Below, piece after piece: positions 12,564 to 24,709 of a stretch of DNA of 64,000 nt (its first letter is position 1; every line of letters starts with the position of its first letter). Made by a program: the position numbers and the translations under genes. The notes beneath the pieces are model-generated. The model searched no databases. It saw only the letters and a list, made by a program, of their open reading frames with translations, and was not told the origin of the DNA. The DNA comes from Apostichopus parvimensis (lineage: Eukaryota > Echinodermata > Holothuroidea > Aspidochirotida > Stichopodidae): positions 438,280-502,279 of the forward strand of contig KN882355.1 in assembly GCA_000934455.1 (NCBI GenBank), written 5' to 3'.

Positions 12564-12642
12564 CAGTGGCGGATCCAGGATTTCTGAAATGAGGGGCCCT
12601 CTATATTTTCGCAAGGGGGGAACCCCCCTGGATCCGCCCCTG
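12564..12642 (+). mobile_element. 79-bp hAT-like MITE
   Basis: The left end CAGTGGCGGATCCAGG and the right end CCTGGATCCGCCCCTG are inverted repeats matching at 15 of 16 positions. They enclose about 47 bp that includes a GGGG/CCCC hairpin. GAAAG flanks both sides exactly, extending to TGGAAAG if the terminal TG is counted, so the target duplication is partly eroded or ambiguous. Single diverged ends of the same family appear near 34406-34428 and 54219-54240. Confidence 0.7.
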
Positions 12643-12742
12643 GAAAGTTATGCAGAGCTTGCCATTTGAGATGCATTATACAGTACATGTAGTTGAAGGA
12701 AATTCTGTATTTTAATTAAATTTACATGTCTTTATACATTAG

Positions 12743-12916
12743 ATTCCAAAAAGGCTAAGACAACTTAGACAATTAAGAAGCTACTCTAGAGATGATGCTG
12801 TCGAAAATGATTTTGTACCATTTGATGAAGAAAGCGACACCTCTTCAGGGGAAGATGCTAACACATCAGATGAAGGATATGCTGATGATGAGAATCAACC
12901 CAGTACTAGTAATAAG
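12743..12916 (+). CDS. Tyrosine-recombinase element, acidic exon c
   Basis: Fifty-eight codons lie between TTAG and GTATGTG, phase 0 at both ends. They begin IPKRLRQLRQLRSYSR and continue as an acidic, Ser-rich tail (EESDTSSGEDANTSDEG). Reading onward without splicing leads within 60 bp to the degenerate zinc finger of the recombinase, so this exon probably encodes the linker before it. It has no stop, unlike the downstream core. Confidence 0.5.
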
Positions 12917-12969
12917 GTATGTGTATTATCAACAGAGTACACTGCCTCAGAGAAAAATAAAAAAGAGCT

Positions 12970-14996
12970 AGGAAGAGACAACACTACTGCATCTACAATG
13001 AGAAAACTGTTCTACAAATAGCACATTTCAAAACTCATCATTTTGATGAATCATTGGTGATTAAGGCCTTAAATGAACCTAAAAAGTCAAAGGAACGAAA
13101 TGCCATTTTTGAAGAATTAAGAAAAGGGGGACCAGGCTCAGAATATAAAAGTCTTCAAAGAAGAAAAAGTTCAACTTTTGGTGTATAAAAGACCACAAAT
13201 GGGGCTTCTGGATGCAGAGGATTTCATCCCTTGTCCAGATTGTCACGGATATTTTGCCAAAAAATCTCTCTGGAGACACCCGAAAAATTGCACCTCGTAA
13301 TCTAAAAATTCAAGTAAACAAACCTTGGGCCTTCGGAAAGCTGCCAGAGTACTGCTTCCCACAAAGGCAGACTGCAGTTCAAACTGCAGAACATACTTGC
13401 AGGTATGAAGGCTGACAATATTGTATTAACAATACGTGCAGATCCTTGGTTATGCACATTGGGGGAACACTACATCAATGACAGTCCAAAACGCACACTA
13501 CATTGTATCAGATAGGATGAGATCTGTTGCACGTCTTCTTCTCGAGACCCAAAAGCTAAATTGTGCCATAAAATCAGTTAAAGAGTTACTAAATCCATGC
13601 CATTTTGATCATGTAATGTCAGGTGTGAAGGGCTGCTGTGGGTTTCACGATGCAACGCAATTGTTTGCCACACCAACATTGGCTAAAAAGGTAGGTCAAA
13701 GCTTGAATGTGTTGGCAGATATAAGTATTGCAGAAGCAATAAAAGCTGCAGATGCTTCACAAGAGAACATGGCCGAGCAATTCTTAAAAGCTTAAGAAAT
13801 TGCAGTGGAACAAGAAAATTGCCACTCAAATCTACAAACAGCAAAGCAAACAAAAGTGGCAAAAGCCCCCCAAAATACCACTAACAGCTGATACTGTGAA
13901 ATTGTATAAACTATTATCATGTACATAAAGGAGACAAAAGAAAGTTTGAAAACTGAGGTAACAACATCACTATGGAGGGAGTTGGCTTCACTAACTCTTA
14001 CACAACTGATAATGTTTAACAGACGTCGACCTGGGGAAACCCACAATCTTAAACTGGAAGATTACAAACAGGGCCAAAAAAAAATACTTTCACGATGAGA
14101 TATATCATTTACTTCCAGTAGCACAAAAATTGCTTCAAAAAGGCTAAGCCTAATAATGACAAGGGGTAAACGAGACCGCGGTGTTCTAGTAATGCTAACC
14201 CCCAACATGAAAGAGTCAATAGAAATACTGAACAACACTAGGGAACTGGCTGGTGTTGATCCCCAAAACCCTTACATCTTTGCATGCCCATCAGGGGAGT
14301 CTCTACAGCCTCTTCGTGGATATGATTGCCTGCATAAATATGCACAACAGTGTGGGGCTCAAAATCCTGAGCGCCTTACAGCCACAAATATGAGGAAGCA
14401 TCTTGCTACCTTGTCACAAATTATGAATCTTTCAGAATTAGAACAGCTGGCTAATCACTTGGGGCATAATATCAGTGTTCACAAAGAATACTACCGCCTT
14501 CCAGAAGATGTCATATTTCTTGCAAAAGTCAGCAAACTGTTACTTACTGCTGAAAAGGGCCATATTCATAAGTATGAAGGAAAAGCTTTGGCAGATTTGG
14601 AAATAGATAATGAAGAACTCTTGTCAGATAGAGAAATGTCTGATGAGAATGAAAGTGAGATAGATGAAGTTGAAGGTCAAGAAATACCTGATAGCCAGGC
14701 TGATACCACTGTCAATACAAAGTACAAAAAGAGAGTAATGTCCTCAAGAACAAAATGGAGTAAAAATGAAGAAATGGCTGTCATGAATGACCCAGAGCTT
14801 AAGAAAGCCATCAAAACCATGCATCCTCCTGCATCCAAAGCATGTCATGATGCAAGAGAAAACAATGCCTGTTTACAAAATAGGTAAATTACACAAATCA
14901 AATCCAAAGTTTGCAACATTATATAGAAAAAATCTAAAGCACAGTTACAAAAGGAGCATTAGGGCCTTAACACTTAACCAGTTTCCAGGGTTGTAA
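12970..14996 (+). pseudogene. Tyrosine recombinase (integrase-fold) with two zinc fingers, frameshifted
   Basis: A site-specific DNA recombinase of the animal multi-exon type is readable in pieces. A C2H2-like finger at about 12980-13050 reads HYCIYNEKT...AHFKTHH, with its second Cys replaced by Asn. A second finger, CPDCHGYF...LWRHPKNC, lies at about 13230-13293. The helical segment MRSVARLLLETQKLNCAIKS starts near 13518. The first catalytic Arg lies in NRRRPGETHNLKLEDY (14018 onward). The last block, open from 14156 to 14887, carries KRDRGVLVML, the second Arg in TATNMRKH (codon 14393), His in LGH (14465) and the nucleophile Tyr in HKEYYRL (14489-14494). Frame changes and stops occur near 13150, 13301, 13400, 13510, 13790, 13920, 14095 and 14870. 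It resembles Crypton-like or related recombinases widespread in fish and marine invertebrates; the exact family is unassigned. Confidence 0.72.
14156..14887 (+). CDS. Catalytic C-terminal block of the tyrosine recombinase (longest intact frame)
   Basis: These 243 open codons hold three of the catalytic positions: Arg80 in TNMRKH, His104 in HLGHN and Tyr112/113 in HKEYYRLP, plus a Lys/Arg-rich strand near residue 4-9. Residues 150-185 are an acidic linker, and a basic WSKNEEMAV segment follows. The first catalytic Arg lies upstream in another frame, so this piece cannot be active alone. The downstream frame 14787-14996 continues the C-terminus after a shift at about 14870. Confidence 0.65.
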   Translation: MTRGKRDRGVLVMLTPNMKESIEILNNTRELAGVDPQNPYIFACPSGESLQPLRGYDCLHKYAQQCGAQNPERLTATNMRKHLATLSQIMNLSELEQLANHLGHNISVHKEYYRLPEDVIFLAKVSKLLLTAEKGHIHKYEGKALADLEIDNEELLSDREMSDENESEIDEVEGQEIPDSQADTTVNTKYKKRVMSSRTKWSKNEEMAVMNDPELKKAIKTMHPPASKACHDARENNACLQNR

Positions 14997-15780
14997 GTCA
15001 TATTGAGAGAATAAAGTAAACTGACATTGTATTCCCTATTTGAATCTAAATTGTGATAAAGAATGGTCTGTTCTAGATAACATCTTTAACTCAAATTCAA
15101 TGCCTGGATTCTGGATTATATACACACCATCTCTTCCATTTAAATAGCCTGTGTTGTACATTTGTTAGTGATATATATTACCAAGAGGTATATTTTCAAG
15201 TGAGCTACAGTAGTGTAGTAAATATACACAGACAGGAAAGCTTAGCAAAATGTACAACAAATAACGAGACATATATAGCTTCAAGATTACCATGTTGTAT
15301 TCTATATCACAGTATGGTACAAATGGGATAAATTAGCATGTTGAAAACACTACAAATTCGCAACAATATAAAACTTCTTACTGATTTGCCATTGTAATAG
15401 TTGACGATACTGGAAATGCTTGGAGGAATGAAACATTTAATGCTGCATGATTGCATAACCAAGGATCTGCATTGTTAACTAGTACAATATTGTCGGCCGG
15501 CCTATACAAATACAATTTATATAAAAAAGTGAAAAACAAGGAATGAAAACCTGTCAGAAATTTCCTGCCATTAATGACATTATAATAACATTTCATTCTG
15601 AAAAATAAGATACAATTTATTTTTAATTAGTGTCTGATTATCCAAAATTTAATTCTAGCAATACTGATCGATCCCGAACTGATCTTTTTCGGTTTCATGG
15701 GATCTGTATGTGTGGAAAAAGAGGGGGCGGGAATGCGGAGTAAAGAGATGCCTCACTAACATACCATATCATGATGAAGC
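14997..15780. other. No gene recognised
   Basis: AT-rich non-coding sequence 3' of the recombinase. A minus-strand open frame at 15378-15596 contains a run similar to the recombinase segment at about 13440 (DPWLC), read in reverse orientation: NADPWLCNHAALNVSFLQ. This suggests a small inverted fragment of a related recombinase. Confidence 0.35.
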
Positions 15781-15782
15781 AA

Positions 15783-16390
15783 GATATTTTTTTAACAATT
15801 TGCCTTTTTATTGTTTTTTTGGTTAAATTTATATGAACTTATATGCAGTATTGACATTTACTTTGATTTCATACATGTACATGTACTCTATTATGCCACA
15901 TACAGTACACCAGAAAAGTACTGTAAGGAGGAGGTCGACCATGACCTCTGAATCTGTCCTTGCAGCTAACTATACCAGTGAACTACCATTGCAACCAGGA
16001 ATTTGAACCGTTGACAGTTTTATTAATAATGATAAAATCTACGTTTTCACTAAAAATTGTACATATATTGATGGATTGAAACAGTACAATTAACAATGAA
16101 ATTCAATATTTCTAAATTCAATGAAATTCATCTACATGTATATGCATATACTGTAGATTTGTACATTTTCAGTAAAAAGTCCTTTTACCATGCTGTCAAT
16201 ATTAATTCGAACAACCAAGATAGCATACACATAACAATATTTGTATGTTTAAACTTCAACAGTTAAAGTTAAACAGTTGAGTACATTTTTTATAGTTAAT
16301 CAGACATTTCAGATAATTGTATTATTCTACTTGTTAAATTAATTGAAATCGTGTATTCTGTTCTTTCTATAGATGTTTCTCATTTCTCTG
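15783..16390 (+). repeat. Old large direct duplication, copy A
   Basis: About 600 bp are collinear with 17218-17800. Shared anchors are TTTTTATTGTTT, ATGCAGTATTG, ACAGTACACCAGAAAAGTAC, CCTTGCAGCTAACTA, TTCAATGAAATTCAT and ACAGTTGAG. Divergence is high, with many indels, so the duplication is old. No protein is conserved between the copies. Confidence 0.7.
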
Positions 16391-17217
16391 TTTACACATT
16401 ATTGAAAATACCAAATTTAAGTACTGAAATGAGTGCTGAATATCACAAATGTCAGTGCAATGTTTTTAAATTCATGTACATTTTGTAATGTTAGTTTTCT
16501 GAAAACTCTTGGAAAAAGTAATTTCTATGTCCGTAAATATAATTAGGCAAGCAATATAAAATTTTGAATTACTTCAGTGCATCAATGTCGGATATATATT
16601 TTCAAGTTAATGCATGTGTATTTAATGCATTAGTAAAGTAGTTAATTTCATGAAAAGGCAATATGCTACTCAATATATTTACTGTAATTTCATTAACATT
16701 TCTAATTAACTTTTCTACTGATTCTGGAAAAAATTAAGCCCAGACATCCATGGTAATAATTGAGAATGTGCTACAGATGAAGTCTTGCCAAGGGGGTGGA
16801 TCCAGAAGTTTAGTTTGGTTTCCCCCATCCATAGTTTAATTGAGCAGTACCAGGTTTAACAGGGATGCAATTGAACTGGAATCCTGCATTTAAATACTGA
16901 AACATTACTTTAATGTGATAAAATTCAATGCGTAATGATTTATATAATGTACATTGTGTGCCACACTTCGAAAAAGAATAATTAAATATTTTACAATATT
17001 ATTGAAAATGTGGCAAAGTCAATATAAAATTTGAGTCTTGCATTTCATTATACACAAAGTTTGAACTCATTCAGTCATGTTAATATCATTTCAGTATTGA
17101 TGATATACTTTATGATAGTGCAAATTTAAGATTTGTTTCAATGTAGTAGTACTTAATTCATTGTGTTGGGTAGAAATGGCTTATTAACTTGAGGGTATAT
17201 AGATCCAGTGTGGAGCA

Positions 17218-17800
17218 TTTTTTATCAATTGGTCTTTTTATTGTTTCTTAGTGTAAATTTATTTGAACTTTTATGCAGTATTGTCATTTACTGGCATTTC
17301 ATACCCAATTACACAGTACACCAGAAAAGTACTGTGAAGATCAGCTCAAACATGCTCTCTGGATCTGCCCTTGCAGCTAACTACCAGTGAACTGTAACCA
17401 TGATTGAACCATTGACTGTTGTATCATACATAGTACATTTTATTTAAATTTAATAACTGTAGCATCTGCTTTTTTCACTTAATTTGTACATATATATTCA
17501 TGCATTTAAGCACTAAAATTAACAATTAAATGTTTTGAATTGATGTAGATTCAATGAAATTCATAAATTTATATTACATTTTCAATTAAAAATGTCCAGT
17601 GACAGTACATCTTGTTGTCAATATTAATTCTAACAATAAAAATTGTACACTCACTTCAACAATATTTGTATTTTTATACTTTGTTTAACAGTTGAGATAT
17701 TTTAGTTAATTACACCTTTCAGGTTGACATTGTATTATTCTGCTTGTTATTAAAATTTAAAATTGTGAATTAACAATGAAAAAGTGTTCTTTCATTTCTG
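17218..17800 (+). repeat. Old large direct duplication, copy B
   Basis: Second copy of 15783-16390, offset by about 1.43 kb. The open frame at 17208-17390 overlaps it and has no counterpart in copy A, so it is not supported as a gene. Confidence 0.7.
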
Positions 17801-19684
17801 TTCCAGTGTATAAAAATGGTGTTAAGGTCAACTGTGAACTAGTGCTGGCCTCAATCAGCTGTTGGATGAGATGATGGGATATAGCCACCATCCGAAATCT
17901 GGGTTGTTGACCTTGCATGTAGGATATTCTAAGATACAGTATCACCTAGTTGGAATGGAAACAAACCCAACTTTGTGCTAGCAGCTAGGAAGATGCTAGT
18001 GCGATGGTGTCATTTGGTATATTTTATTGAGCATTGTTTTATTCAATCAATTGCAATGGTGTTATTAAGTTTTTTTTTGTCTACCACATTTGTGCTTGTG
18101 TTGTCATCATTGCCACTTAGTCTACAATGTTAATAGGATAACTATGATACTTTGTATGAAATTTTTTGGAAATTATAGCATTAAACATTACAACATGATT
18201 AGAAGCTGTGCTGTTATTTAGAATCTATACTCGAAAATGCCACTAATTGACTTACTTTCAGCATGGCGTATGTTTTTCACATCAAAAAACACTAAATTAG
18301 CTAATCAAAAGTTGGAAATCATGAAGTCATATTTGCTGAAGTTAATTTGTTCCCAATAATTAGGGAATCCCGCTAAAAAGTCTGAGAGATTTCGTGTTAA
18401 ATCCACCCATTTCCGATATCCATTAATGTCGCGGAACCACAGTACCATTTCCGCGAAATATTGTATACTTCGTCTGCGTTGAAGATGTGACTTTTCCGTA
18501 GCTACAGCGCTAGCCCAGGCCTATAGACCTACAGTCGTAATGCTACATGCTCGTGAAAACATCGCTACTGAAATCATGTTTAATATTCTCTAAAAAAAGA
18601 CTATCACACATTAAATTGAACAAAAACAATTTGTTTAGAGAATGATCTTTCCGATTATGGCAATATTTATATATAAGTTTTTTCAAGCAATGTTGTTATT
18701 ATAAGCAAACAAACATTTAATTTAAATTTGTAAAGTTATATTGCGTAAGCCTAAGCTATATCAGTACATATACCTTGTGTGGGGTTATGGTATCTAGGCT
18801 GCACACGTATTTGAAAATCAATCATTGCAACGTTAGTTGGCATGGTAGCCTATATATATACTTTCGCGTGGGATGATAGCATGTAGTAATAATATCATTT
18901 TGTTGACCCCCGACAAAAATTATTAAATTTTTCCATCAGAAAATGTTGCGCATCGGACAGAAAATATGAAAAAACGCAGTGAAACACCAAAACCGTGATT
19001 CACGCCGCGAAAAGCGCGATCGCGCATTTGTCAAAGCCCTATGTAATGTGCCAGAAAGTATTTCTTCTTCTCAAAATCGATTTATTCTGTAAACATTTGC
19101 AGTTATCTTAAAACTTGGTGTACTTGATCGTAATTCACTGGTAAAATCGCATTGCACATCACTGACTGTACATTATGCAATATAGCCTATGCATGCAATC
19201 TAGGAGGCGAGCAGTAAATGTTTTGCTTACATTGCGTCATTAGCTGATCGTAATCCGGTTTGAACCAGTTTAAGCCAGTCAGCCACATGGATTTATTATC
19301 ATGTTGCTTAGTTGCTTGACTATTTAGTTTGCGCTAGTTTGATATGTAAATTCGTACCTAAATAAATTGATTTTTTTGCTTTGAGATTTTTTCTTTGAGA
19401 CAGAAATCTGAACAGTAAAAGTTGCAGTGTAAATATGCTATAAACATATATAGTCTTAGACTAGCGCAATCAAACTGTTTTGCACGCGTAAACTGTATTA
19501 TATAGTTACGCAATTTTTGGTTATTTAAAGACAATAATATTTGCATTCATTGAGTTTTAAAAGTAATCGTGACGCTCCGTCCAACTAACCACACTCACAT
19601 GTAGCATCTGATTAGACTTAATTTTATTTTAGCCACACAAAACGTTATATAGTCATACAATATAACTTCTCTTGTATTGTAAGC
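17801..19684. other. No gene recognised; CpG-containing stretch upstream of the transposase start
   Basis: Mostly AT-rich. Two CpG-bearing patches (about 18380-18560 and 18900-19030) stand out, the second with CACGCCGCGAAAAGCGCGAT. These could mark a promoter for the transposase that starts at 19685, but no TATA or initiator is convincing. Confidence 0.35.
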
Positions 19685-20221
19685 ATGGATCATAAGTCAA
19701 GAAAGAGAGTTCAACAATGTGCACGTAGAAAGGCAAAGAAACTTCAAACTAGTGTTGAACTGAGACAAGGAGGAAGTGGTAGTAGCAGTGACAACGAGGA
19801 ACCAGAAGTTGTTTGCCGGACCACCGCCAATTCCCAAGGGTGCCAGTTGCCACATCGTCAAGTTGAAGATATATCCGAATATGTGACTGAGGCTGTTTCT
19901 AATAAAAAACAATTACAACAATTGCAATGTTGATTACTCTGATAATGTCTGGAAAGCTGTAGATGAAAAAGAAGACCAAAAATATTTTCCCAGTGATGAG
20001 AGTGAATATGATGATGATGAAGAAGATGATGCAATATTTAGGGGCAATCTTGGAGAATGGGCAACCAACTGCAATGTACCATTGTTAACAGTAACTAAAC
20101 TTTTAAGAGTATTAACACAAAAGAAGTTGAATATTCCTGCACAAGCTACAACTCTTCTGCAGACACCAAGAAATATTGAAGTAACTCACAAATCTGGTAG
20201 ATACAGAACACAAGTTCCTTA
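19685..20221 (+). pseudogene. Tnp2-type transposase copy 2, N-terminal part
   Basis: The ATG at 19685 opens a basic start (MDHKSRKRVQQCARRKAKKL) followed by a Ser/acidic linker, and closes at 19933. The frame starting at about 19931 continues with an acidic run (SDESEYDDDEEDD), then GEWATNCNVPLLTVTKLLRV and a short NIPAQATTLLQTPR motif typical of the N-terminus of animal Tnp2-like proteins, ending in TAA at 20221. The two pieces are adjacent but in different frames, so a small indel near 19925 splits them. It belongs with the core at 21254-22662. Confidence 0.6.
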
Positions 20222-21253
20222 AAAAATGTATATCTAATTGCCCAGTTGAATGAAAAAAATATATTTTGTAAATCTGACCCCCAGACCCGAACACGTATCA
20301 TGGCCATGTACTGTATTTTGAAGGTTAAGATGCCCATGTTGCTGCATGGTTTTAAGCTGGTCAGTTTAATTTTATTATCCAAAAATATAATGTCAAGATC
20401 AGTAATATATAAACTATACATTTTAGCTCATACCAACATGTTTGTAGGAGCTATGCAGTCTAATATATCTATCAACATTTGCTCAAAAGATTCCTACAGT
20501 GCAAAAGAGCCTTTGATCTATCCTGATATTCTTGTACCCACAGTTGGAAAACTTGTTAATAATTGGGCACAAAGGTATGGGTTTCTTTGGGGTGTTCTTG
20601 ACATTTTGGTCAATGTGGTCTAGAGGTCAATATGAGGTCATTATACATTTAACTTTAAGAACTTCTTGACCTTCAAAGTTCGTATGCAGTTTTTCATTCC
20701 TTGACGTAAGGCATAAAGAATCTATGCGATCATGATGGCGTGTCACGTGTGTGTGTGTATGTGACGCCTTGCTTGTAATCAGGCTATCTCAATAAGGCAA
20801 CGTTGGATTAGTATCATTCTTGGTGTGTAGGTCCGCCATAGTGAGTAGAAGAACGCTTTCGATTTTAGTTTCAGTTGAAGGTCATTTAAGGTCAACAGAG
20901 GTCAAACACTGAAAACCTTGTAATCGGGCAAACTCAACAATGCTAATTTGGACAAACCTCATAGTTGATACATAGCTTACCTTTAGTACGTAGAAGAATG
21001 CTTTCGATTATAGTGTTCATTTAAGGTCAACAGAGATCAAATAATGAAAACCTTGTAATTGAGAAAACTCAACAATGCTAACACGGATAAACGTCATAGT
21101 TGGTACGTCTCTACTTCCTCTTCATGCCATGTTGTACCACGCGGGTCATTTCCCTCTAACATTCTCAATGTTGTAAGTACTGCCCCTCTAATTATACGCC
21201 AAACCATAAATGCAGAAATGTAGAATTTAACTCACTATTGATGCATATTTTTA
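20222..21253. repeat. Intron-like gap with dispersed GTGTGTG/AGGTCA repeat
   Basis: This lies between the N-terminal and core parts of transposase copy 2. From about 20620 to 21110 it consists of the dispersed family that carries a GTGTGTGTGT tract, CTTGTAATC, GTCCGCCATAGTGAGTAGAA and repeated AGGTCAACAGAGGTCA-like half-sites, in two to three units. No convincing exon was found, although 20539-20577 (VGKLVNNWAQRYG) might be a fragment. Confidence 0.5.
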
Positions 21254-22662
21254 TTGCAAATCATTTCAGAGGGTGACTATCTGTACTTATTGATGGTTTG
21301 CCTGTGTATAAGTCCAAGAAAATCTCTCTCTGGCCAATCCAGTGCACCATTGCCAATGTCCTTCCAAATCAACCGTTTGTTGTCGCAATGTATTGTTCAT
21401 CAAAAAAGCCACAAAACTCAGATTTTCTTGAGGATTTTGTATCAGAATTGAAACAACTCATGGATAAAGGAATTTGCATTAATGACACTAGAAAGTCTGT
21501 GCTACTTAGATGCATCATATGTGATGCACCAGCGAAAGCATTAATCAAGGGCATATTGCAATATAATGGGAGATATGGCTGGGACTTTTGTAATGTACGA
21601 GGAGAGTATGATGGCCGAATGATGTTCTTGTACAAAGGGGAACCAAGAACTGACAAAAGTTTCCGGGAGCAGACTAACCCAGAACATCATAAGTCGCTAA
21701 GTGCATTCCTGCCCTTGGAGATAGATATGATAAAACAGTTCCCAATTGATCCAATGCATTGCATTGAATTAGGGGTGATGAGAAGACTCATGATATTATG
21801 GAAGGAAGGCCCCAAGTCAGTCCGACTTTCTGCTGGTCAAATCAATGTCCTGAGCACCATCCATAGTTCCATGAGATCATTCATGCCGAAAGAGTTTAAC
21901 AGAAAACCCAGAGGATTAGACGAACTCAAAATGTGGAAAGCCACAGAATTTCGGACATTTCTGTTATATACTGGACCTGTAGTGTTAAGGGATGTCCTAA
22001 GAAGAGCAAACTACAAGAACTTCCTGTGTCTTAGCATAGCTACTCGCATTCTTTACAATCCCAAGCTTCTGGCTGAACACAGGAACTATGCTGATGAACT
22101 TCTTGCATGTTTTGTAGCACAAGCCAAAACAATTTGTATTTCGAAGTTTGTCACATACAGTGTTCATTGCCTTCTGCACATGGCTGACATTGCTGACATG
22201 TATGGATGTTTGGCAAATTGTACTGCCTATCCGTATGAAAACAACATGTCTGCAATAAAGAAAAGTGTGAGAGGAACCGGAAAAGTAATCATTCAAGTTG
22301 TACGACGGATGATTGAAAGAGAACAGAACAAGTTGTCAGGTGTGCCAATTAAAACTAGTCCTAAGCTACCCAAGAAAGCCTCTTGCTACAGACTGACCAA
22401 CGGCAGATATTGCACTGTTCATGAGGTACAAAATGAAGATAGGAAAGTACTTTGTGAAGTTTTCACGCGGACAACCTCATTCTTCCAAACTCCATGTGAT
22501 TCCCGGGTAATTGGTATTCATCAAGTGATAATATCCAACACAGAAATGAAGCTTTACAATATCAGTGACTTGGATTCTGTGGCAATATATATTCCACTAT
22601 CACTGTTTGACCGAGACCAACTAACCACTGCAGTAATCATTCCACTAATGCACTCTATTTAA
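21254..22662 (+). CDS. Tnp2-type (EnSpm/CACTA-like) transposase copy 2, catalytic core
   Basis: A DNA transposase core open for about 450 codons (in frame from 21283; the upstream frame from 21254 is shifted). An acceptor (CATTTCAG) precedes it. Conserved landmarks are IDGLPVYKS, SLWPIQ, FLEDFVSELKQL, CIICDAPAKALIKG and DPMHCIELGV (residues 151-160 counted from 21298), which corresponds to the DxMH signature of the family. Further landmarks are WKATEFRTFLLYTGPVVL, SVHCLLHMADI and PYENNMSAIKKSVRGTGK. It ends in TAA at 22660-22662. Its length fits the family's core, and it contains no internal stop. Whether it can still be spliced to an intact N-terminus is doubtful, given the break at about 19925. 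Confidence 0.75.
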
Positions 22663-23253
22663 GTAAGGATATCACTATACTATGATAATTTAAACAATAA
22701 TTTTATTTTGACATTATATGATATATACTGTATAAGGAGGGATGCAAATTTCCAATAATACAAATACTAGGCCTACTTCATAATGGAATGTTGTTAACAG
22801 TTGGGAGTACAGTACAGTGGAGTCAGAAACTTACTAATAAGTTGAACACTCCCTTCTAATAATTAAAAATATGTAAATAAATGTGAGGAAAACATCAAAA
22901 CAAAACAAAAATCTTCCATCCAATATATATCACCCAAAAAGCTGCCACATTAGCTGTATCCAGCAATTAAATTTCAATAGTAACAAATACTGCAGGTTTT
23001 AAAGGGATGAGACAAAAAATTAGTACATAACATCCTAACACATACTCCCAAATCCAATTACTGTACTTTTAAATATATCAGGACATAATGAATGTGATAA
23101 GATGTAAAAACTTTTGAGATATTGTATTATTTTTTATTCCTTGCTGAAGGTGAATCTATATGCGGCCACGATGGCGTGGGTGTGTGTGTGTAAGCATGCA
23201 TTAAAATAAATAATTTTAAAACCAATACATTGTGGTTTGAACTTCTTTTTCAG
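22663..23253. other. Intergenic, AT-rich
   Basis: No coding signal. A fragment of the dispersed repeat (TTCCTTGCTGAAGG then GGCGTGGGTGTGTGTG) lies at 23134-23195, in the same orientation as the copies near 20.7 and 63.2 kb. Confidence 0.5.
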
Positions 23254-24709
23254 ATGGTGTTTTATGTATGCGAGTTCGATGGAGGAGAAACAGCTGTAGT
23301 GCCAAAGGGTTGGCTGTTTAAATCCGACGGTAAAACTAAATGCCGCTGGACGCCTTCTTTGGAGAAGGTAAAGAAGGCAAGTTTGCCAAATCCTGCCTGG
23401 AAAGTTTACGATGTTAAAAGACTTTTCACTAAAAAAGGTAAAACTGACATATATTGTGCAACTTGCATTGTAATGTGTACAGTTTCTCGAATATGTGGGC
23501 TCAGGGGCACGGTTTATTGTTTGTTTCTTGCTACAGAAAATTTGAGGACATGGGAGGAAGCAACATGCATGACCCAGGAAGTGCCATTTCCGCCAGTCTG
23601 GGAGGTATATTTAGCAAAAATTTCCCATGTGTGCTATGCTCCAAGTAATGATGGCACCCAGCTTCTAAATGAGGGACTTGTTTAAAGGCATCATATCATG
23701 ATGGTCCCAATGCTACTGGTCTTCAATACATATAGAGAGCAAACACATTTCAACGATATTAAAAGGTCCACTAATTTACAGTTTTGGGATTAATTATCAG
23801 CTTGGGGCACTCCTAATCCCCATATAGGTTTCCTGAAAGAAAACTTGAATAACCCTACATAATGTGTTTTTGTGTGTGGTGGGGTCTTGGACCACAGAGA
23901 AAGGGTGTCTCTTATTTCAAATATTGCTGCGCTGCAGCCCATTAATGGGGGACGTCCTTCCGGACACCTCTTAAATGCGGACCCAGTAAAGTGCCCTTTA
24001 TTTTGCAATCGGTCCCCTGTCCTTGAAATATCCTTGTTGCGCGCCGCCTGGTAATTTGGCACTGAAAACACATACAAATCAGAATTCTTAAACACAATGT
24101 ACTGTAATGTATTTTTTCCAGATTCATACATAGCTGCGGATGAGTGTCTGTCAGACATCAAGTCAACTGAGGATGTGAGTGATGATGGAATAGAGAGCGA
24201 AGACCAAACTGAAGTCATCTCTACCAGAAGAAAACGGCAATCTTCTGGGAGTGATTCTATTGATCCCAAAGGTTAGGCATATTGTTTTCTGTAGGCCTAC
24301 TTACATGTGGAGTCAAGAAGAAAATGATTTGTATTATTTTATTATTAATTAATGTCCCATACAGTTCAATATTGTAATAACATTGTCCAGTACATGTATG
24401 GCCATGTAGTGTTTTTTGTTTTGGGGCTGGCATTAATTTTTTCCAAATAACTGTTTTCCCTTGTATGCCGATGATGTGACATGCAATTGTTGCTTCCAAA
24501 AACTTAGTGGTAAGTCATATTAACAACAATTAAAGTTGAAATGTTATTGTATGGAAAATTTGCTGTTTAAATTTTAGATGGTAACCACAAGTCGTCTAAG
24601 AAGAAAAGGAGAAGCAAGACTGGGAAAAAGTCTGTAGGATATCCAAAACCACCAGTATTTTCCATGTCAGCTAATCAAGAGGATAATGATGCATCACAGG
24701 AATCTGAAG
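23254..24709 (+). CDS. Exon cluster of a DUF4806/BEN-type protein, N-terminal part
   Basis: Four candidate exons: 23254-23437, about 23537-23606, 24122-24271 and 24578-24709. Exon 1 (ATG at 23254 directly after an acceptor) encodes FYVCEFDGGETAVVPKGWLF, then CRWTPS and a W-x-V-Y-D-V-K-R end. This matches the small N-terminal module (AVVPxxW...C.WPP) of animal proteins that carry DUF4806 or BEN domains. Exon 2 reads NLRTWEEATCMTQE. Exons 3 and 4 are acidic then basic (DSYIAADECLSD; KSSKKKRRSKTGKKS) and join in phase 1. The exon 2 to exon 3 junction does not keep frame in my model, so a border is wrong or the gene has decayed. The role is unknown; related proteins are thought to be chromatin or DNA associated. 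Confidence 0.5.
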
